40,189 nucleotides of DNA, from contig CANGYA010000012.1 of the NCBI GenBank assembly GCA_947457925.1, positions 1 through 40,189 of the forward strand. Reading direction: 5' to 3'. This document shows, in pieces, positions 14,902 through 22,251 of this stretch (the stretch's first letter is position 1; every line of letters starts with the position of its first letter). The notes under the pieces were generated by a model. The model ran no database searches and had not been told where the DNA came from. It was given only the letters and a program-made list of their open reading frames with translations. Made by a program: the position numbers and the translations under genes. Source of the stretch: Cytophagales bacterium (GTDB lineage: Bacteria > Bacteroidota > Bacteroidia > Cytophagales > Thermoflexibacteraceae).

Positions 14902-15861
14902 TTAGGGAAGTTCATTGGCAAAGGTTTCTTCGTAATCGTGGAAACCGACACCAGCCCACCAATCGGACTTGATGTCCACACCATCACGCAAAGTAGTTGA
15001 GTCTTTAATAATAAATCCGTCTGTTTTCCGTTTGTAAAGTAGTACGGCATTGCCTTCGGTACTTGTCCAAATTCTTTGACTGCCATTCATTGACGGCAAA
15101 CCAATGACCGAACAATTAGGGAAGTCTTGAATTTTGGCTAAGTCTGTTATTTGGGCGTAGTGCATATTGTACTTTTCTCTACGTCCCATCTGGTAGCGAA
15201 GCTCTAAATCTTCACTCATTCTTAGCCATTTGAGAGCCTTTCTGAACTTGGCGGGCAAAGCTGCATACCACGCCTCTATTTGTTCCACAAAAGTTTTAGG
15301 GTCTGTACTCCATGCTCCCGATGGTACGGTAACAATCAAACTCCCTGTAATACCATCTGCGATAATCTTTCCAAAGCCATTCATTGATTGATTGGCTGCG
15401 TTAGGTGTACCTGAAGTAGGGACTGTATAAACACCTTTATAAATGGCTTTTTCTTCGAAGTCCTCATTCTTTTTTGCCAAAATATGATTTTCCAACAACC
15501 ACTTGACTACAGGCCACTGTTTGCGGTCAAGGTCTTTGGCTGCTAAAAAGCCAGCCCATGATGCCTCAATTACATCGGGGTTCAAGGAGACATCAATTTT
15601 TTGTTTATACAAAATAAATTTATTGGGTGTAATTTCCAAATCGCCTTTGGGTGTGAAGACATCTTGGTAACTTTGTAGCACTTCGCCTAATTCGGAGTTT
15701 GCACCTTCATAGACAGTAGAATCTGTTTCGAGTACTGTCAAGGTATTGGCGGTGGCTTGTTCAGTACGGTACATTTTTTTGCGTAAATCTTTGAGGCTTT
15801 GCGTACCAGGGCGGTACAAAGCCCCATATTCAGCATTCAAGCTGGCAACTGATATGGACAT
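14902..15861 (-). CDS. phage major capsid protein
   Basis: The 319-residue product follows the prohead protease-scaffold gene, the classical order. It has the mixed alpha/beta character and size of capsid proteins, a polar N-terminal arm, and late segments such as NCSVIGLPSMNGSQRIW and VDIKSDWWAGVGFHDYEE, which resemble the A-domain and C-terminal strands of capsid proteins from Bacteroidota phages. It is the shell subunit of the procapsid. The assignment rests on synteny and general resemblance; no membrane segment or enzymatic motif is present. Confidence 0.75.
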   Translation of the reverse strand: MSISVASLNAEYGALYRPGTQSLKDLRKKMYRTEQATANTLTVLETDSTVYEGANSELGEVLQSYQDVFTPKGDLEITPNKFILYKQKIDVSLNPDVIEASWAGFLAAKDLDRKQWPVVKWLLENHILAKKNEDFEEKAIYKGVYTVPTSGTPNAANQSMNGFGKIIADGITGSLIVTVPSGAWSTDPKTFVEQIEAWYAALPAKFRKALKWLRMSEDLELRYQMGRREKYNMHYAQITDLAKIQDFPNCSVIGLPSMNGSQRIWTSTEGNAVLLYKRKTDGFIIKDSTTLRDGVDIKSDWWAGVGFHDYEETFANELP

Positions 15862-15918
15862 AATAAGGTAATTATGGTGGGATAAGAATTTTATACTACG
15901 GAAAACTTGTTGCTAATT

Positions 15919-16860
15919 TTAATAGCCGTACTTTTTGTCGTAGTCTTGGTTGTGTGGCAAGGTGCTTAGGTACGCCTCTAATTCTTCGGGCTTGTCGAAA
16001 TTGTAGCTTTGAGGCGTATTGTCTGCCAAAGGTTTTTCATCTCCTTTTTTCTGCGGATTGCCCTTGATTTTGGCAATTTCTGCGTCTTTACTTTCAAGGT
16101 CGGCTTTGTATTGGGCTAACTCTGTGTCTTTAGCAGCCAACTTATCGTTGTATTCTTTTTGGGCGTGTGCCAAAGAAGTTTCTTTATCAGTTACCTGTTT
16201 TTGAAGTTCCTGCATTTTAGCATGAAAACTCTCCACTTCGTCGGCACTAAAAGTTACTTCATTCTTGTCATTGACATTTGGGCTTTGCTTCATGCCAATA
16301 AATGCACCTACGGCGGCGAGGGCATTCATAAAACTAATTTTCATGGGTAAAAATTGTTTGGGGGTGGGTGTGGAAATGTTGTGTGAAAGGGGGGCTAACT
16401 CCGCAAAGAAACTTTTGAGGTGCTGGTTACTGTCATCAAATTCCAGTTTAACCGCATTGGCATATTCGGGAATACCCACTACCGAAATTTCAAGGATTTC
16501 AGAAGCTAAAATGCTTTTAATGCGTTGTTGTTTTTTGCCTTCGGAATCGGTGTAAGTTTCGGCATCTACCAAAAGGGGTTTGATAGTAATAGAGGCACCA
16601 CTTAGAAAGTTGTTTTGTACTTTTTCGGCTACTTTTGCCCCCAGCTCGTCTGTTTCATCAAAAACAGCATCTGCCAACAACTGATTGCCTACTAATCGGA
16701 TATTTTCCCAACGACCAATCGGCAAATTAGCTGCTTGGTAGAGATGGTTGTAATACATCACAGGGTTTTTGCGAAATCTATCTAACTGAATACCAGTTAG
16801 TACAATGTCATAGCCCCTGCCGTTCACACTACTATCACACACAATAAAAGTGTGTGGCAT
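15919..16860 (-). CDS. prohead protease fused to a scaffold domain
   Basis: The 313-residue product combines two parts. Residues 1-140 are an HK97-type prohead protease: candidate catalytic His39 (YYNHLYQAANLPIGRW), Ser87 or Ser90 (FLSGASITIKP) and Glu in EILEISVVGIPEYANA (121-135). Residues 190-265 are a long coiled coil rich in Lys, Glu and Ala, as in capsid scaffolds, followed by a short acidic C-terminus. The enzyme cleaves scaffold and capsid proteins during head maturation. It is the first gene of the head operon and is preceded by the late-type promoter P2. Confidence 0.85.
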   Translation of the reverse strand: MPHTFIVCDSSVNGRGYDIVLTGIQLDRFRKNPVMYYNHLYQAANLPIGRWENIRLVGNQLLADAVFDETDELGAKVAEKVQNNFLSGASITIKPLLVDAETYTDSEGKKQQRIKSILASEILEISVVGIPEYANAVKLEFDDSNQHLKSFFAELAPLSHNISTPTPKQFLPMKISFMNALAAVGAFIGMKQSPNVNDKNEVTFSADEVESFHAKMQELQKQVTDKETSLAHAQKEYNDKLAAKDTELAQYKADLESKDAEIAKIKGNPQKKGDEKPLADNTPQSYNFDKPEELEAYLSTLPHNQDYDKKYGY

Positions 16861-16880
16861 ATCAGTAGTATTTTACCCTA

Positions 16881-16916
16881 CAAAAATAAAAAACCTATTG
16901 CCTACTTAAAAGGACA
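16881..16916 (-). promoter_or_regulatory. phage late-type promoter P2 (TGTCC-N23-TAnnTTTG)
   Basis: On the minus strand TGTCC (16916-16912), exactly 23 bases, then TATTTTTG (16888-16881). It begins 20 bases upstream of the protease ATG and faces the head operon. Confidence 0.7.
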
Positions 16917-16922
16917 AAAAAA

Positions 16923-17351
16923 TTAGGGCTTTCGCCCTTTTTTTAACTGTTGGTTGTGCCTTGTCCACCTTTTTTGCAAGGTATCTAATTTGAGTTCGTT
17001 GAACTCACAAATATTGTACTGTTGCAAGAAGTTGGCTAAGGCTACTTTGAGCAAGCCCCCTGTTTGCAGATAGGCAGTAATATAGGCAATGAATTTGGTA
17101 TGAAATAAATCTTCCACATACGATTTAATTGCATACAAATAGCGTTGATGGGTGCTATTTACTTCTATTTTCAGCAAGGCAATATTGCTTTTGTTTTTAA
17201 TGTTCTCAAAGTAGGTAGCGTAGTGATGATAGTTATTGACCGCCATTAAAGGGACTCTACGAAAATTGATAACACCATTTTCTTTAGGTAATTCTCTTTC
17301 TGCGAATTTTGCTAAGTAAGTAGCCAAAGGGAGAGCAATTTGTTTTTTCAT
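16923..17351 (-). CDS. unrecognised 142-residue phage protein
   Basis: From ATG 17351 the product has 142 residues, basic, helical and aromatic-rich (for example NYHHYATYFENI and FIAYITAYL), without signal peptide. The C-terminus is strongly basic (RWTRHNQQLKKGRKP), which suggests nucleic-acid binding. It has its own late-type promoter P3 with a duplicated upstream box, and lies between the lysis pair and the head operon. That place would suit a late regulator or a head protein; neither is shown. The frame from 17381 adds ten residues overlapping the promoter box. Confidence 0.55.
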   Translation of the reverse strand: MKKQIALPLATYLAKFAERELPKENGVINFRRVPLMAVNNYHHYATYFENIKNKSNIALLKIEVNSTHQRYLYAIKSYVEDLFHTKFIAYITAYLQTGGLLKVALANFLQQYNICEFNELKLDTLQKRWTRHNQQLKKGRKP

Positions 17352-17378
17352 AAAAAAGTAAGTTGTGATAAGAGAAAA

Positions 17379-17414
17379 CAAAGATAATCAACCTATTAAA
17401 AATAGAAAAGGACA
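17379..17414 (-). promoter_or_regulatory. phage late-type promoter P3 (TGTCC-N23-TAnnTTTG)
   Basis: On the minus strand TGTCC (17414-17410), exactly 23 bases, then TATCTTTG (17386-17379). The 16-mer TGTCGGCAAAATGTCC that includes the box is repeated 46 bases further upstream (17471-17456), giving a second site. Confidence 0.7.
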
Positions 17415-17471
17415 TTTTGCCGACATTTTTTTTAAAAAAACTATCTTTTTTTAAAGGACATTTTGCCGACA
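17410..17471. repeat. 16-bp direct repeat containing the late-promoter box
   Basis: GGACATTTTGCCGACA occurs at 17410-17425 and again at 17456-17471. Ten bases of it (GGACATTTTG) recur at P1. Confidence 0.75.
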
Positions 17472-17489
17472 ACTTTCTTAAAAAACTTT

Positions 17490-18035
17490 TTAAAAAACAA
17501 AAAAAGATGACACCTGTACGGTGTCATCTTGGGGTTGGGGGTGGGCAAAATTGGAGGCTTTGTAAGGTAGGTACACAATCTTTCCGTTTCGCCTGACTGC
17601 CTGTAAGATTTGCTTGCGGGGTTTACGTTTGGTCGTGTAACTGACGTGAACCCAACTAAAATCAAATTCATTGATGAGCTGGTCATACGGAAGGTCAAGG
17701 GCAATGATAGTGTCAAATAGTTTTTTGTTGCCCGCCTTCAAGTCCTTTTCATCAGGAATTGTCATTTCGATATCCGCTGCTTCGCCTCTGATATGTTGGC
17801 TGTTTTTGCTGCCCCCAATCATTGTGTTGAGTGCCAAACACCTATAACCAGAGTTAATGTCTATCGCCTGTCCAACGGCATCTCGTAAGGGTTGCAAGAT
17901 ATTCACACACAACGCCCTTAGATTGTTAATAACTTGAATGGGCGGGGTGAATTGCTGTTGCAAACCGAATCGGGTAGCTGCATTAGACTTCAGGAACTCT
18001 TGCAGCATGAAATTTTTGCTTAATCTTAGAGTCAT
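17490..18035 (-). CDS. phage endolysin, peptidase M15 family
   Basis: The 181-residue product has the zinc-binding signature of M15 D-Ala-D-Ala-type peptidases: SQHIRGEAADIE with His81 and Asp88, and WVHVSY with His130. The first 60 residues contain the usual helical lead-in (LSKNFMLQEFLKS), and NSGYRCLALN precedes the motif. The enzyme cleaves peptidoglycan stem peptides in the periplasm to release phage. No signal peptide is seen, so export needs a holin; the gene starts 12 bases after the candidate holin-like gene. Confidence 0.85.
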   Translation of the reverse strand: MTLRLSKNFMLQEFLKSNAATRFGLQQQFTPPIQVINNLRALCVNILQPLRDAVGQAIDINSGYRCLALNTMIGGSKNSQHIRGEAADIEMTIPDEKDLKAGNKKLFDTIIALDLPYDQLINEFDFSWVHVSYTTKRKPRKQILQAVRRNGKIVYLPYKASNFAHPQPQDDTVQVSSFFVF

Positions 18036-18047
18036 GCGTAAATGAGT

Positions 18048-18521
18048 TTAGGAAATTGCGTGCTTGTCAAAAAAGGTAGGAGCCATTGTGCGGGCTTCTT
18101 CTTGGGTGGGTACTTCGCTTACTTCGCCAATAATGGGCAAGCTAATCGTGGCAGTGGCAATCTCGTCTTCAGGCAAGTTGAGCAAGTCCCTTAATGCCTG
18201 TGCTGCTACTTGCCCTACAAACAACTTGTCGGGGTGGTCTGCAAACTTGTACTTGATTTCGTCCTCGAGTAAGTCTAATGCAGCTTCGCCAATTTCGTGC
18301 TTGTGGGTTTCATAGACCGCAATGAGTTGTGCTTTGTCCTGCGGGTTGTCGTCTGTTAAGACTTTTACCACATCATCACCTAAGGCTTTGAGGGTGTCTA
18401 AACCCTGGTCTTGGTGTGGGGTCAAATCATCTTTCTTGAACTGGGCTGCGATGGCACTGACAACGACTGCCCAAACGACCTTTGCACCCAGTTTTTTAAC
18501 AATGTTCTGAAATAAATTCAT
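18048..18521 (-). CDS. possible holin-like or lysis-accessory protein
   Basis: The 157-residue product has one hydrophobic segment near the N-terminus (KVVWAVVVSAIAAQF, residues 14-28) followed by a long acidic soluble part. It is the first gene after late promoter P4 and immediately precedes the endolysin, the usual place of a holin or lysis regulator. A single weak membrane helix with a large cytoplasmic or periplasmic domain is not a typical holin, so an alternative is a tail-associated or unrelated late protein. Confidence 0.4.
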   Translation of the reverse strand: MNLFQNIVKKLGAKVVWAVVVSAIAAQFKKDDLTPHQDQGLDTLKALGDDVVKVLTDDNPQDKAQLIAVYETHKHEIGEAALDLLEDEIKYKFADHPDKLFVGQVAAQALRDLLNLPEDEIATATISLPIIGEVSEVPTQEEARTMAPTFFDKHAIS

Positions 18522-18557
18522 AGTGGATTACGTTTCGTGAATACTAAAATCACGATA

Positions 18558-18593
18558 CAAAAATACCACAAACACGAAGGAGAGTAAAGGACA
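18558..18593 (-). promoter_or_regulatory. phage late-type promoter P4 (TGTCC-N23-TAnnTTTG)
   Basis: On the minus strand TGTCC (18593-18589), exactly 23 bases, then TATTTTTG (18565-18558). It faces the lysis pair and follows the terminator-like stem-loop at 18602-18638. Confidence 0.7.
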
Positions 18594-18601
18594 AAAAAAC
18601 C

Positions 18602-18638
18602 CCTTGTTAGGACCGGGCGTAAGCCCTGCCTAACAAGG
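18602..18638. terminator. stem-loop with GGGC-GTAA-GCCC apex, copy 1
   Basis: Outer stem CCTTGTTAGG with CCTAACAAGG, inner stem GGGC-GTAA-GCCC, T-runs on both sides. It stands between the Cys-rich gene and promoter P4 and probably works as a terminator. Confidence 0.7.
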
Positions 18639-18663
18639 AGTTTTTTACATGGACTAATTTGTC

Positions 18664-18906
18664 TTATGAAAACTTGTCAACCATTGCCTGATATTCACAC
18701 GAATTGCAATATTCGCCAATACAATCAGTTCCACAGTTTCGGCAACCAGAAAGCCCATCGAAATCATCATCAAGTACAAAATCTTCTTCCTCTGATTCAT
18801 CAGAACAAGTACATTGTGAATGTCCATACTCGCATACTAAGCAGCCTGAAATTTGAGAGCTGCTTCTCTCATTTTTTAAAAATTCTAATTCCTCTTTTGT
18901 GTACAT
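18664..18906 (-). CDS. small Cys-rich, probable zinc-binding protein
   Basis: The 80-residue product has nine cysteines in pairs: CLVC, CTC, then CRNCGTDCIGEYCNSC near the C-terminus, with a Glu/Asp-rich middle. The spacing suits two zinc-binding knuckles. Such small proteins in phages often bind nucleic acid or a host protein. The gene is flanked by two stem-loops of the same family and so seems to be an independent transcription unit. Confidence 0.6.
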   Translation of the reverse strand: MYTKEELEFLKNERSSSQISGCLVCEYGHSQCTCSDESEEEDFVLDDDFDGLSGCRNCGTDCIGEYCNSCEYQAMVDKFS

Positions 18907-18961
18907 TTTTTTATCAAATAAAATTAAACCATCAAACCTTTACCTGCACTTATATTATGTT

Positions 18962-18997
18962 CTAAAAGGACATGGGCGTAAGCCCTGCCTAACAAGG
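18962..18997. terminator. stem-loop with GGGC-GTAA-GCCC apex, chimeric copy
   Basis: The inner GGGC-GTAA-GCCC stem is intact (18974-18985), but the left flank (CTAAAAGGA) matches the copy at 19806 while the right flank (CCTAACAAGG) matches the copy at 18602, so the outer stem no longer pairs. A T-run follows. Confidence 0.6.
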
Positions 18998-19003
18998 GGT
19001 TTT

Positions 19004-19399
19004 TTATCGTTGTTTAGATTTTGCAAAGTCATGATGTACATTTCTCAAGAACAAACCAAACTTGTCTTCTTCGTAATACTTCCTTAAATTCTCCAAATGG
19101 TATTCTGCGAACCATTTGTAGTAGTAGTAGTGCCTTTTGCGAAAAGGGTATATGTTGCGAACAGCAACCTTGTAAGTCATTACAAATCTTGTTTGTCTTG
19201 TTTTCTCGTCAAATCGTGTTGTAAAAGCACAATCTACAACATAACCATAACGAAAACCGTATTTTTTAACTACTACATTCTCTCCTTTGTAATGCCTAAA
19301 ATTGTGATAATTGGCTAAGTATTCACAAAGTTTTCTATCAATTGGGTGAGCAAAATTGTAAAAATTCACCCCAAATTTTTCTCCTGTAAATGCTTTCAT
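19004..19399 (-). CDS. unrecognised basic protein, paralogue of its upstream neighbour
   Basis: The 131-residue product is basic and very rich in Tyr and Phe. A central block (YKGENVVVKKYGFRYGYVVDCAFTT, split here as YKGENVVVKK and GYVVDCAFTT) aligns with YKNEKVLVKT and GIIEECAYTT in the gene just upstream, and a second block, HYYYYKWFAEYHLENL, aligns with KWYYESELIKL. The pattern resembles small SH3-like barrels. Function unknown. The genes are separated by only two bases between stop and start. Confidence 0.55.
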   Translation of the reverse strand: MKAFTGEKFGVNFYNFAHPIDRKLCEYLANYHNFRHYKGENVVVKKYGFRYGYVVDCAFTTRFDEKTRQTRFVMTYKVAVRNIYPFRKRHYYYYKWFAEYHLENLRKYYEEDKFGLFLRNVHHDFAKSKQR

Positions 19400-19401
19400 A
19401 G

Positions 19402-19761
19402 TTATACATGGACTAATTTTATCAATTCACTTTCATAATACCACTTACCAGCAATGTAATAAATGCGAATGATAGCACCTCCTTTGGGTTGCCTTCCTAT
19501 ACTACCTTCTGTGGTGTAAGCACATTCTTCTATGATACCTCTGCGGGGTGGTTTTTTATAGTGGGTTTTGACGAGTACCTTTTCGTTTTTGTAAAAAGGA
19601 AAGTCAAAGGTATTTTTTAATTGCCTCACATATTTTCGTGTCGGTTTGTAGATACATTTGTAGAAATACCTACCAAAATACCAGCCTGTGTATTCAGATG
19701 GTGGGCGGTACTTAGGCTTTCGTTTAATAGAGAGCTTTACTATGATTGGAATTGTATTCAT
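19402..19761 (-). CDS. unrecognised basic protein, SH3-like, paralogue of the next gene
   Basis: The 119-residue product is basic at its N-terminus (KLSIKRKPKYRPPSEY). The second half has EKVLVKTHYKKPPRRGIIEE, then CAYTT and IRIYYIAGKWYYESELIKL, a strand-rich pattern like a SH3-type barrel, shared with the following gene. It lies after the stem-loop at 19806-19843 and before its paralogue. No catalytic motif. Tandem duplication of a small binding module is the best description. Confidence 0.55.
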   Translation of the reverse strand: MNTIPIIVKLSIKRKPKYRPPSEYTGWYFGRYFYKCIYKPTRKYVRQLKNTFDFPFYKNEKVLVKTHYKKPPRRGIIEECAYTTEGSIGRQPKGGAIIRIYYIAGKWYYESELIKLVHV

Positions 19762-19805
19762 ATAGTTGGTACATATAATTATTTTATTGAAAGTTGAATA
19801 GTGAA

Positions 19806-19843
19806 CCCTAAAAGGACCGGGCGTAAGCCCACTCCTTTTAGGG
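19806..19843. terminator. stem-loop with GGGC-GTAA-GCCC apex, copy 3
   Basis: Outer stem CCCTAAAAGGA with TCCTTTTAGGG, inner GGGC-GTAA-GCCC. It follows the stop at 19852. Confidence 0.7.
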
Positions 19844-19851
19844 TGGTTGGG

Positions 19852-20307
19852 TTAAAAGAGAGCTTCACTTAATATGGGTACAATAGGTGGCAACTCTAGC
19901 AATTTTATCGTAATTGTAAGACTTACAAGTTTTTCGTGTGTGTAGTCATATTCAGAATCCTTGTCGTAGTCATCAACTAACTCACGTATTAATGCTAACC
20001 TACCATTCTTATACAAATCAAAAATACTGAAATTCAGTAAAAAATTAGATAGCATTAGCCCTACGTGGTTCAATTCGTTTCTTTGCGTTGCATTCTTCCA
20101 TTGAAAAAAGTTATAGTTTTGACATTCTTTAATTATTAAAAGATTGTCTTGAATATCTACTATATTGTACGCAAAAAATTCAAGTGAAACATCAAATTGT
20201 TTATCACTTATTTGTAAATCAAAACTATAACTTTCTTCATCGGCTAATTCACTTGCCAAAGTGAAAAACTCGTAATTTGATACTTCTATAACGATTTTAT
20301 TTTCCAT
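19852..20307 (-). CDS. unrecognised acidic 151-residue protein
   Basis: The product is acidic, with alternating short strands in the first half (VIEVSNYEFFTLA, FDLQISDKQFDVSLEFF) and helices later. No motif is recognised and there is no signal peptide. It is preceded by the YodC-like small protein and followed by a stem-loop terminator. Given its position among small non-structural genes it may be an accessory protein, perhaps a host-takeover protein, but nothing in the sequence shows this. Confidence 0.5.
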   Translation of the reverse strand: MENKIVIEVSNYEFFTLASELADEESYSFDLQISDKQFDVSLEFFAYNIVDIQDNLLIIKECQNYNFFQWKNATQRNELNHVGLMLSNFLLNFSIFDLYKNGRLALIRELVDDYDKDSEYDYTHEKLVSLTITIKLLELPPIVPILSEALF

Positions 20308-20324
20308 AAGATTAGGGTGGTTAG

Positions 20325-20537
20325 TTAAACAACTTTTTCTAACTGGTCTTGATGCACTCTTTTGGTTTCAATCATACCAGCATTACTGACGTAGTTTACA
20401 AAGAGATAAGGGCTTTCATCACTTTCGTAGTCACTCACAGAAAGTTTTAGAGTAGTATCTGTTTTGAGTGTTACGACATCTCCAATGTTAAATTTTTGGA
20501 AATATCCTCCTTCGGGTGTACCTTTGTTGTGTTTCAT
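20325..20537 (-). CDS. small SH3-like protein resembling YodC/DUF2158
   Basis: The 70-residue product shows FNIGDVVTLKTDT near residues 15-27, a middle strand pair, and KRVHQDQLEKVV at the end. This resembles DUF2158 (YodC-like) proteins, whose pattern is a GDVVxLKSGG start and a closing ExxLE. These are small beta-barrel proteins of unknown role. It is the third SH3-like small gene in this part of the prophage. Confidence 0.55.
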   Translation of the reverse strand: MKHNKGTPEGGYFQKFNIGDVVTLKTDTTLKLSVSDYESDESPYLFVNYVSNAGMIETKRVHQDQLEKVV

Positions 20538-20567
20538 TTTTTATACAAGTTTTAAGGTGGAACATTC

Positions 20568-20602
20568 GCCTTTACAGTTCATACCTGTAAAGGCTTTTTT
20601 TA
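20568..20602 (+). other. stem-loop with plus-strand T-run
   Basis: GCCTTTACAG pairs with CTGTAAAGGC, followed on the plus strand by seven T. It lies between two minus-strand genes, so it would stop antisense transcription or act as a processing hairpin. Confidence 0.5.
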
Positions 20603-20621
20603 TGAATAAAGGGTTACTGAA

Positions 20622-21527
20622 TTACTTTTTATTGGTCATTTTGTCGTAATACTCTTTTAGCTTTTGAGCCTGTGAAGTAGTAGGCGGAACTGCTGTAGCT
20701 ACATGGATACTGGGCGTAGGGGCTACGGTATTGTCTGGTAATACGTTTAATAACAAATTGAATAACAGACTTTTACAGTGCTTATTCCATAAATCATTGA
20801 GTAGCTTCAGATGCCTCTCCATGATAGCCTCATACGCCTTTTTGGGCAATAGCAACTGTACGGTTTTCTCTCCTACAAACTGCAAAGCAAACTTTTTGAG
20901 GTAGTCTGCCAACGATGCCTGTTGTGTGGCTAACTCGTCTAACAAGTCTGCCCAACGTGCCTGTAAGGTAGCTTGTGGGCTAAGGGTAGCTTGTTTGTTC
21001 AACTGTGCCAACAAATCTTTGGCAGTAGTATTAGCACTGCGGTAATGGTTTTGAATTTCTAATTGCCAAACAGCAAATAATTCGTTGATATACACCAAAT
21101 TACCTCTTTCCAAACTGGCTACTGCTTCGGGAGTAAGGCTAAAATTGGCGTACATATATTTGATGTTATCTTCGGTGTACTTTTGCGAAAAAGACACTGT
21201 AAATAGCAATATATCTTTCGTTTTGTCTTGTCCGTCCACCAGGTACACCCTAAAACCTCTTACTAATTCGGCGTACATCTTACCTGCGTGCAAGCCTTTT
21301 TTCTTGGTGGTGGTTAATATGCGTTTGGCAAAAGAGGTTTCTAACCTCTCCCAAAGCTCTTTATTTGTGTTGGGTAGTTTGCCACTATCGTAGCCATGTT
21401 GGGTTCTGTTGCCGTCTAACCACTCAAATTCCCATCTCCAAACACTCCCCTGCCTTGTAAACTTACCAAAACCGTTGCCCATGCGTTGTGCTAATCCTAT
21501 GTTTTGGGTTTGCTTGCCGTTGTTCAT
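20622..21527 (-). CDS. unrecognised 301-residue protein behind a repeat-rich upstream region
   Basis: The ATG at 21527 is chosen because the longer frame (to 21644) runs through the repeat-rich upstream region. The product starts MNNGKQTQNIG and continues with a strand-like region (VWRWEFEWLDG) and, from residue 130, long helices. The C-terminal 40 residues are Pro/Thr-rich followed by a helix. No family is recognised. The upstream region holds an operator-like 23-mer and six GAAACA motifs, which points to a regulator, replication-related or early protein. It is separated from neighbouring genes by more than 300 bases. Confidence 0.5.
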   Translation of the reverse strand: MNNGKQTQNIGLAQRMGNGFGKFTRQGSVWRWEFEWLDGNRTQHGYDSGKLPNTNKELWERLETSFAKRILTTTKKKGLHAGKMYAELVRGFRVYLVDGQDKTKDILLFTVSFSQKYTEDNIKYMYANFSLTPEAVASLERGNLVYINELFAVWQLEIQNHYRSANTTAKDLLAQLNKQATLSPQATLQARWADLLDELATQQASLADYLKKFALQFVGEKTVQLLLPKKAYEAIMERHLKLLNDLWNKHCKSLLFNLLLNVLPDNTVAPTPSIHVATAVPPTTSQAQKLKEYYDKMTNKK

Positions 21528-21864
21528 AATTGTAAATATTTTAAGTAATTGAAAATCAATAAGTTGTAAAATAGCTGCAAATTTTCGTTTGCTTGCGACT
21601 GTTTCGAAACATTTAGGAAACAGGTGAAACAAGTATCGAAACATGAAACACTTGAAACACGAATGATAAACACTTGCCGACTAATTGAAACAGTCTGGCT
21701 GCGTCAAAAAAAAATAAAGGCAATACCGTCCCACCCTCCTAAAATTTGGACTTTTTTAGGGGTGTCAAGCCGTTTTTCGGGCTTCCTGTGTCCTTTTGGC
21801 GGGTTCGGGGCGTGTCCAATTTCGCCCCTACTACGGCTAAAAGCTATGGTTGTAAAGCCCAGTT
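21528..21864. promoter_or_regulatory. regulatory region with operator-like site and GAAACA repeats
   Basis: It has no gene. A 23-base sequence at 21543-21565 (AAGTAATTGA... ending AATAAGTT) resembles the TGATAATCA operator palindromes. GAAACA occurs at 21606, 21617, 21626, 21638, 21645, 21654 and 21687, starts 7 to 12 bases apart except the last. Right of that the sequence becomes GC-richer without obvious features. Confidence 0.5.
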
Positions 21865-22251
21865 TTAGGCACTGGGCGAAGGGAAGTTTTTTGTATGCTG
21901 TGTTTCACTTAACTTCCCAGCCTTGTTAATATGATTTACTCTTTGCAACTCCTCAATCATTGCCGATGAAAGTTCTATTTTCATCGGGTTTACGACACCG
22001 TATTTGATTAATACATTTTGTTCGTAAGCACTGAGTTTGATGGTTTTGGGTTTTATCTTACGTTTTTTATCCAACTTCCACTCACCCTGCATTTTAGTAT
22101 GGTATCTATTGACAAATGCTATTAGAATAAAGTATTCCAATTCTTCTTGGTAATCTAAGAGTTTGTGTAGGCGTTTATAGTCTAACCTGCCTATCCACTC
22201 TAAGAGTACCTGTAAGACAAACTCCGCCTGTTGTGGGTTTTCTATTTTCAT
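21865..22251 (-). CDS. unrecognised 128-residue protein
   Basis: The product is basic and helical. Its start codon overlaps the stop of the membrane-protein gene upstream (ATGA type overlap), so the two are translationally coupled. The middle (WKLDKKRKIKPKTIKLSAYE) is strongly basic, suggesting nucleic-acid contact. The C-terminal 20 residues may be disordered. No family recognised. Confidence 0.5.
   Translation of the reverse strand: MKIENPQQAEFVLQVLLEWIGRLDYKRLHKLLDYQEELEYFILIAFVNRYHTKMQGEWKLDKKRKIKPKTIKLSAYEQNVLIKYGVVNPMKIELSSAMIEELQRVNHINKAGKLSETQHTKNFPSPSA

Noticed and set aside
17456-17471. Independent promoter at the second copy of the 16-bp repeat
   Set aside because: No TAnnTTTG at 23 bases. 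It is better seen as an additional binding site for P3.
17284-17716. Overlapping minus-strand frames around the P3 region
   Set aside because: They are shadows of the endolysin gene and of the promoter region, with low-complexity sequence.
18937-18972. Fifth TGTCC-type promoter upstream of the Cys-rich gene
   Set aside because: TGTCCTTTTAG is present (18972-18962), but the nearest TTTG lies four bases too far and lacks the TAnn part. The sequence is also part of the chimeric stem-loop.
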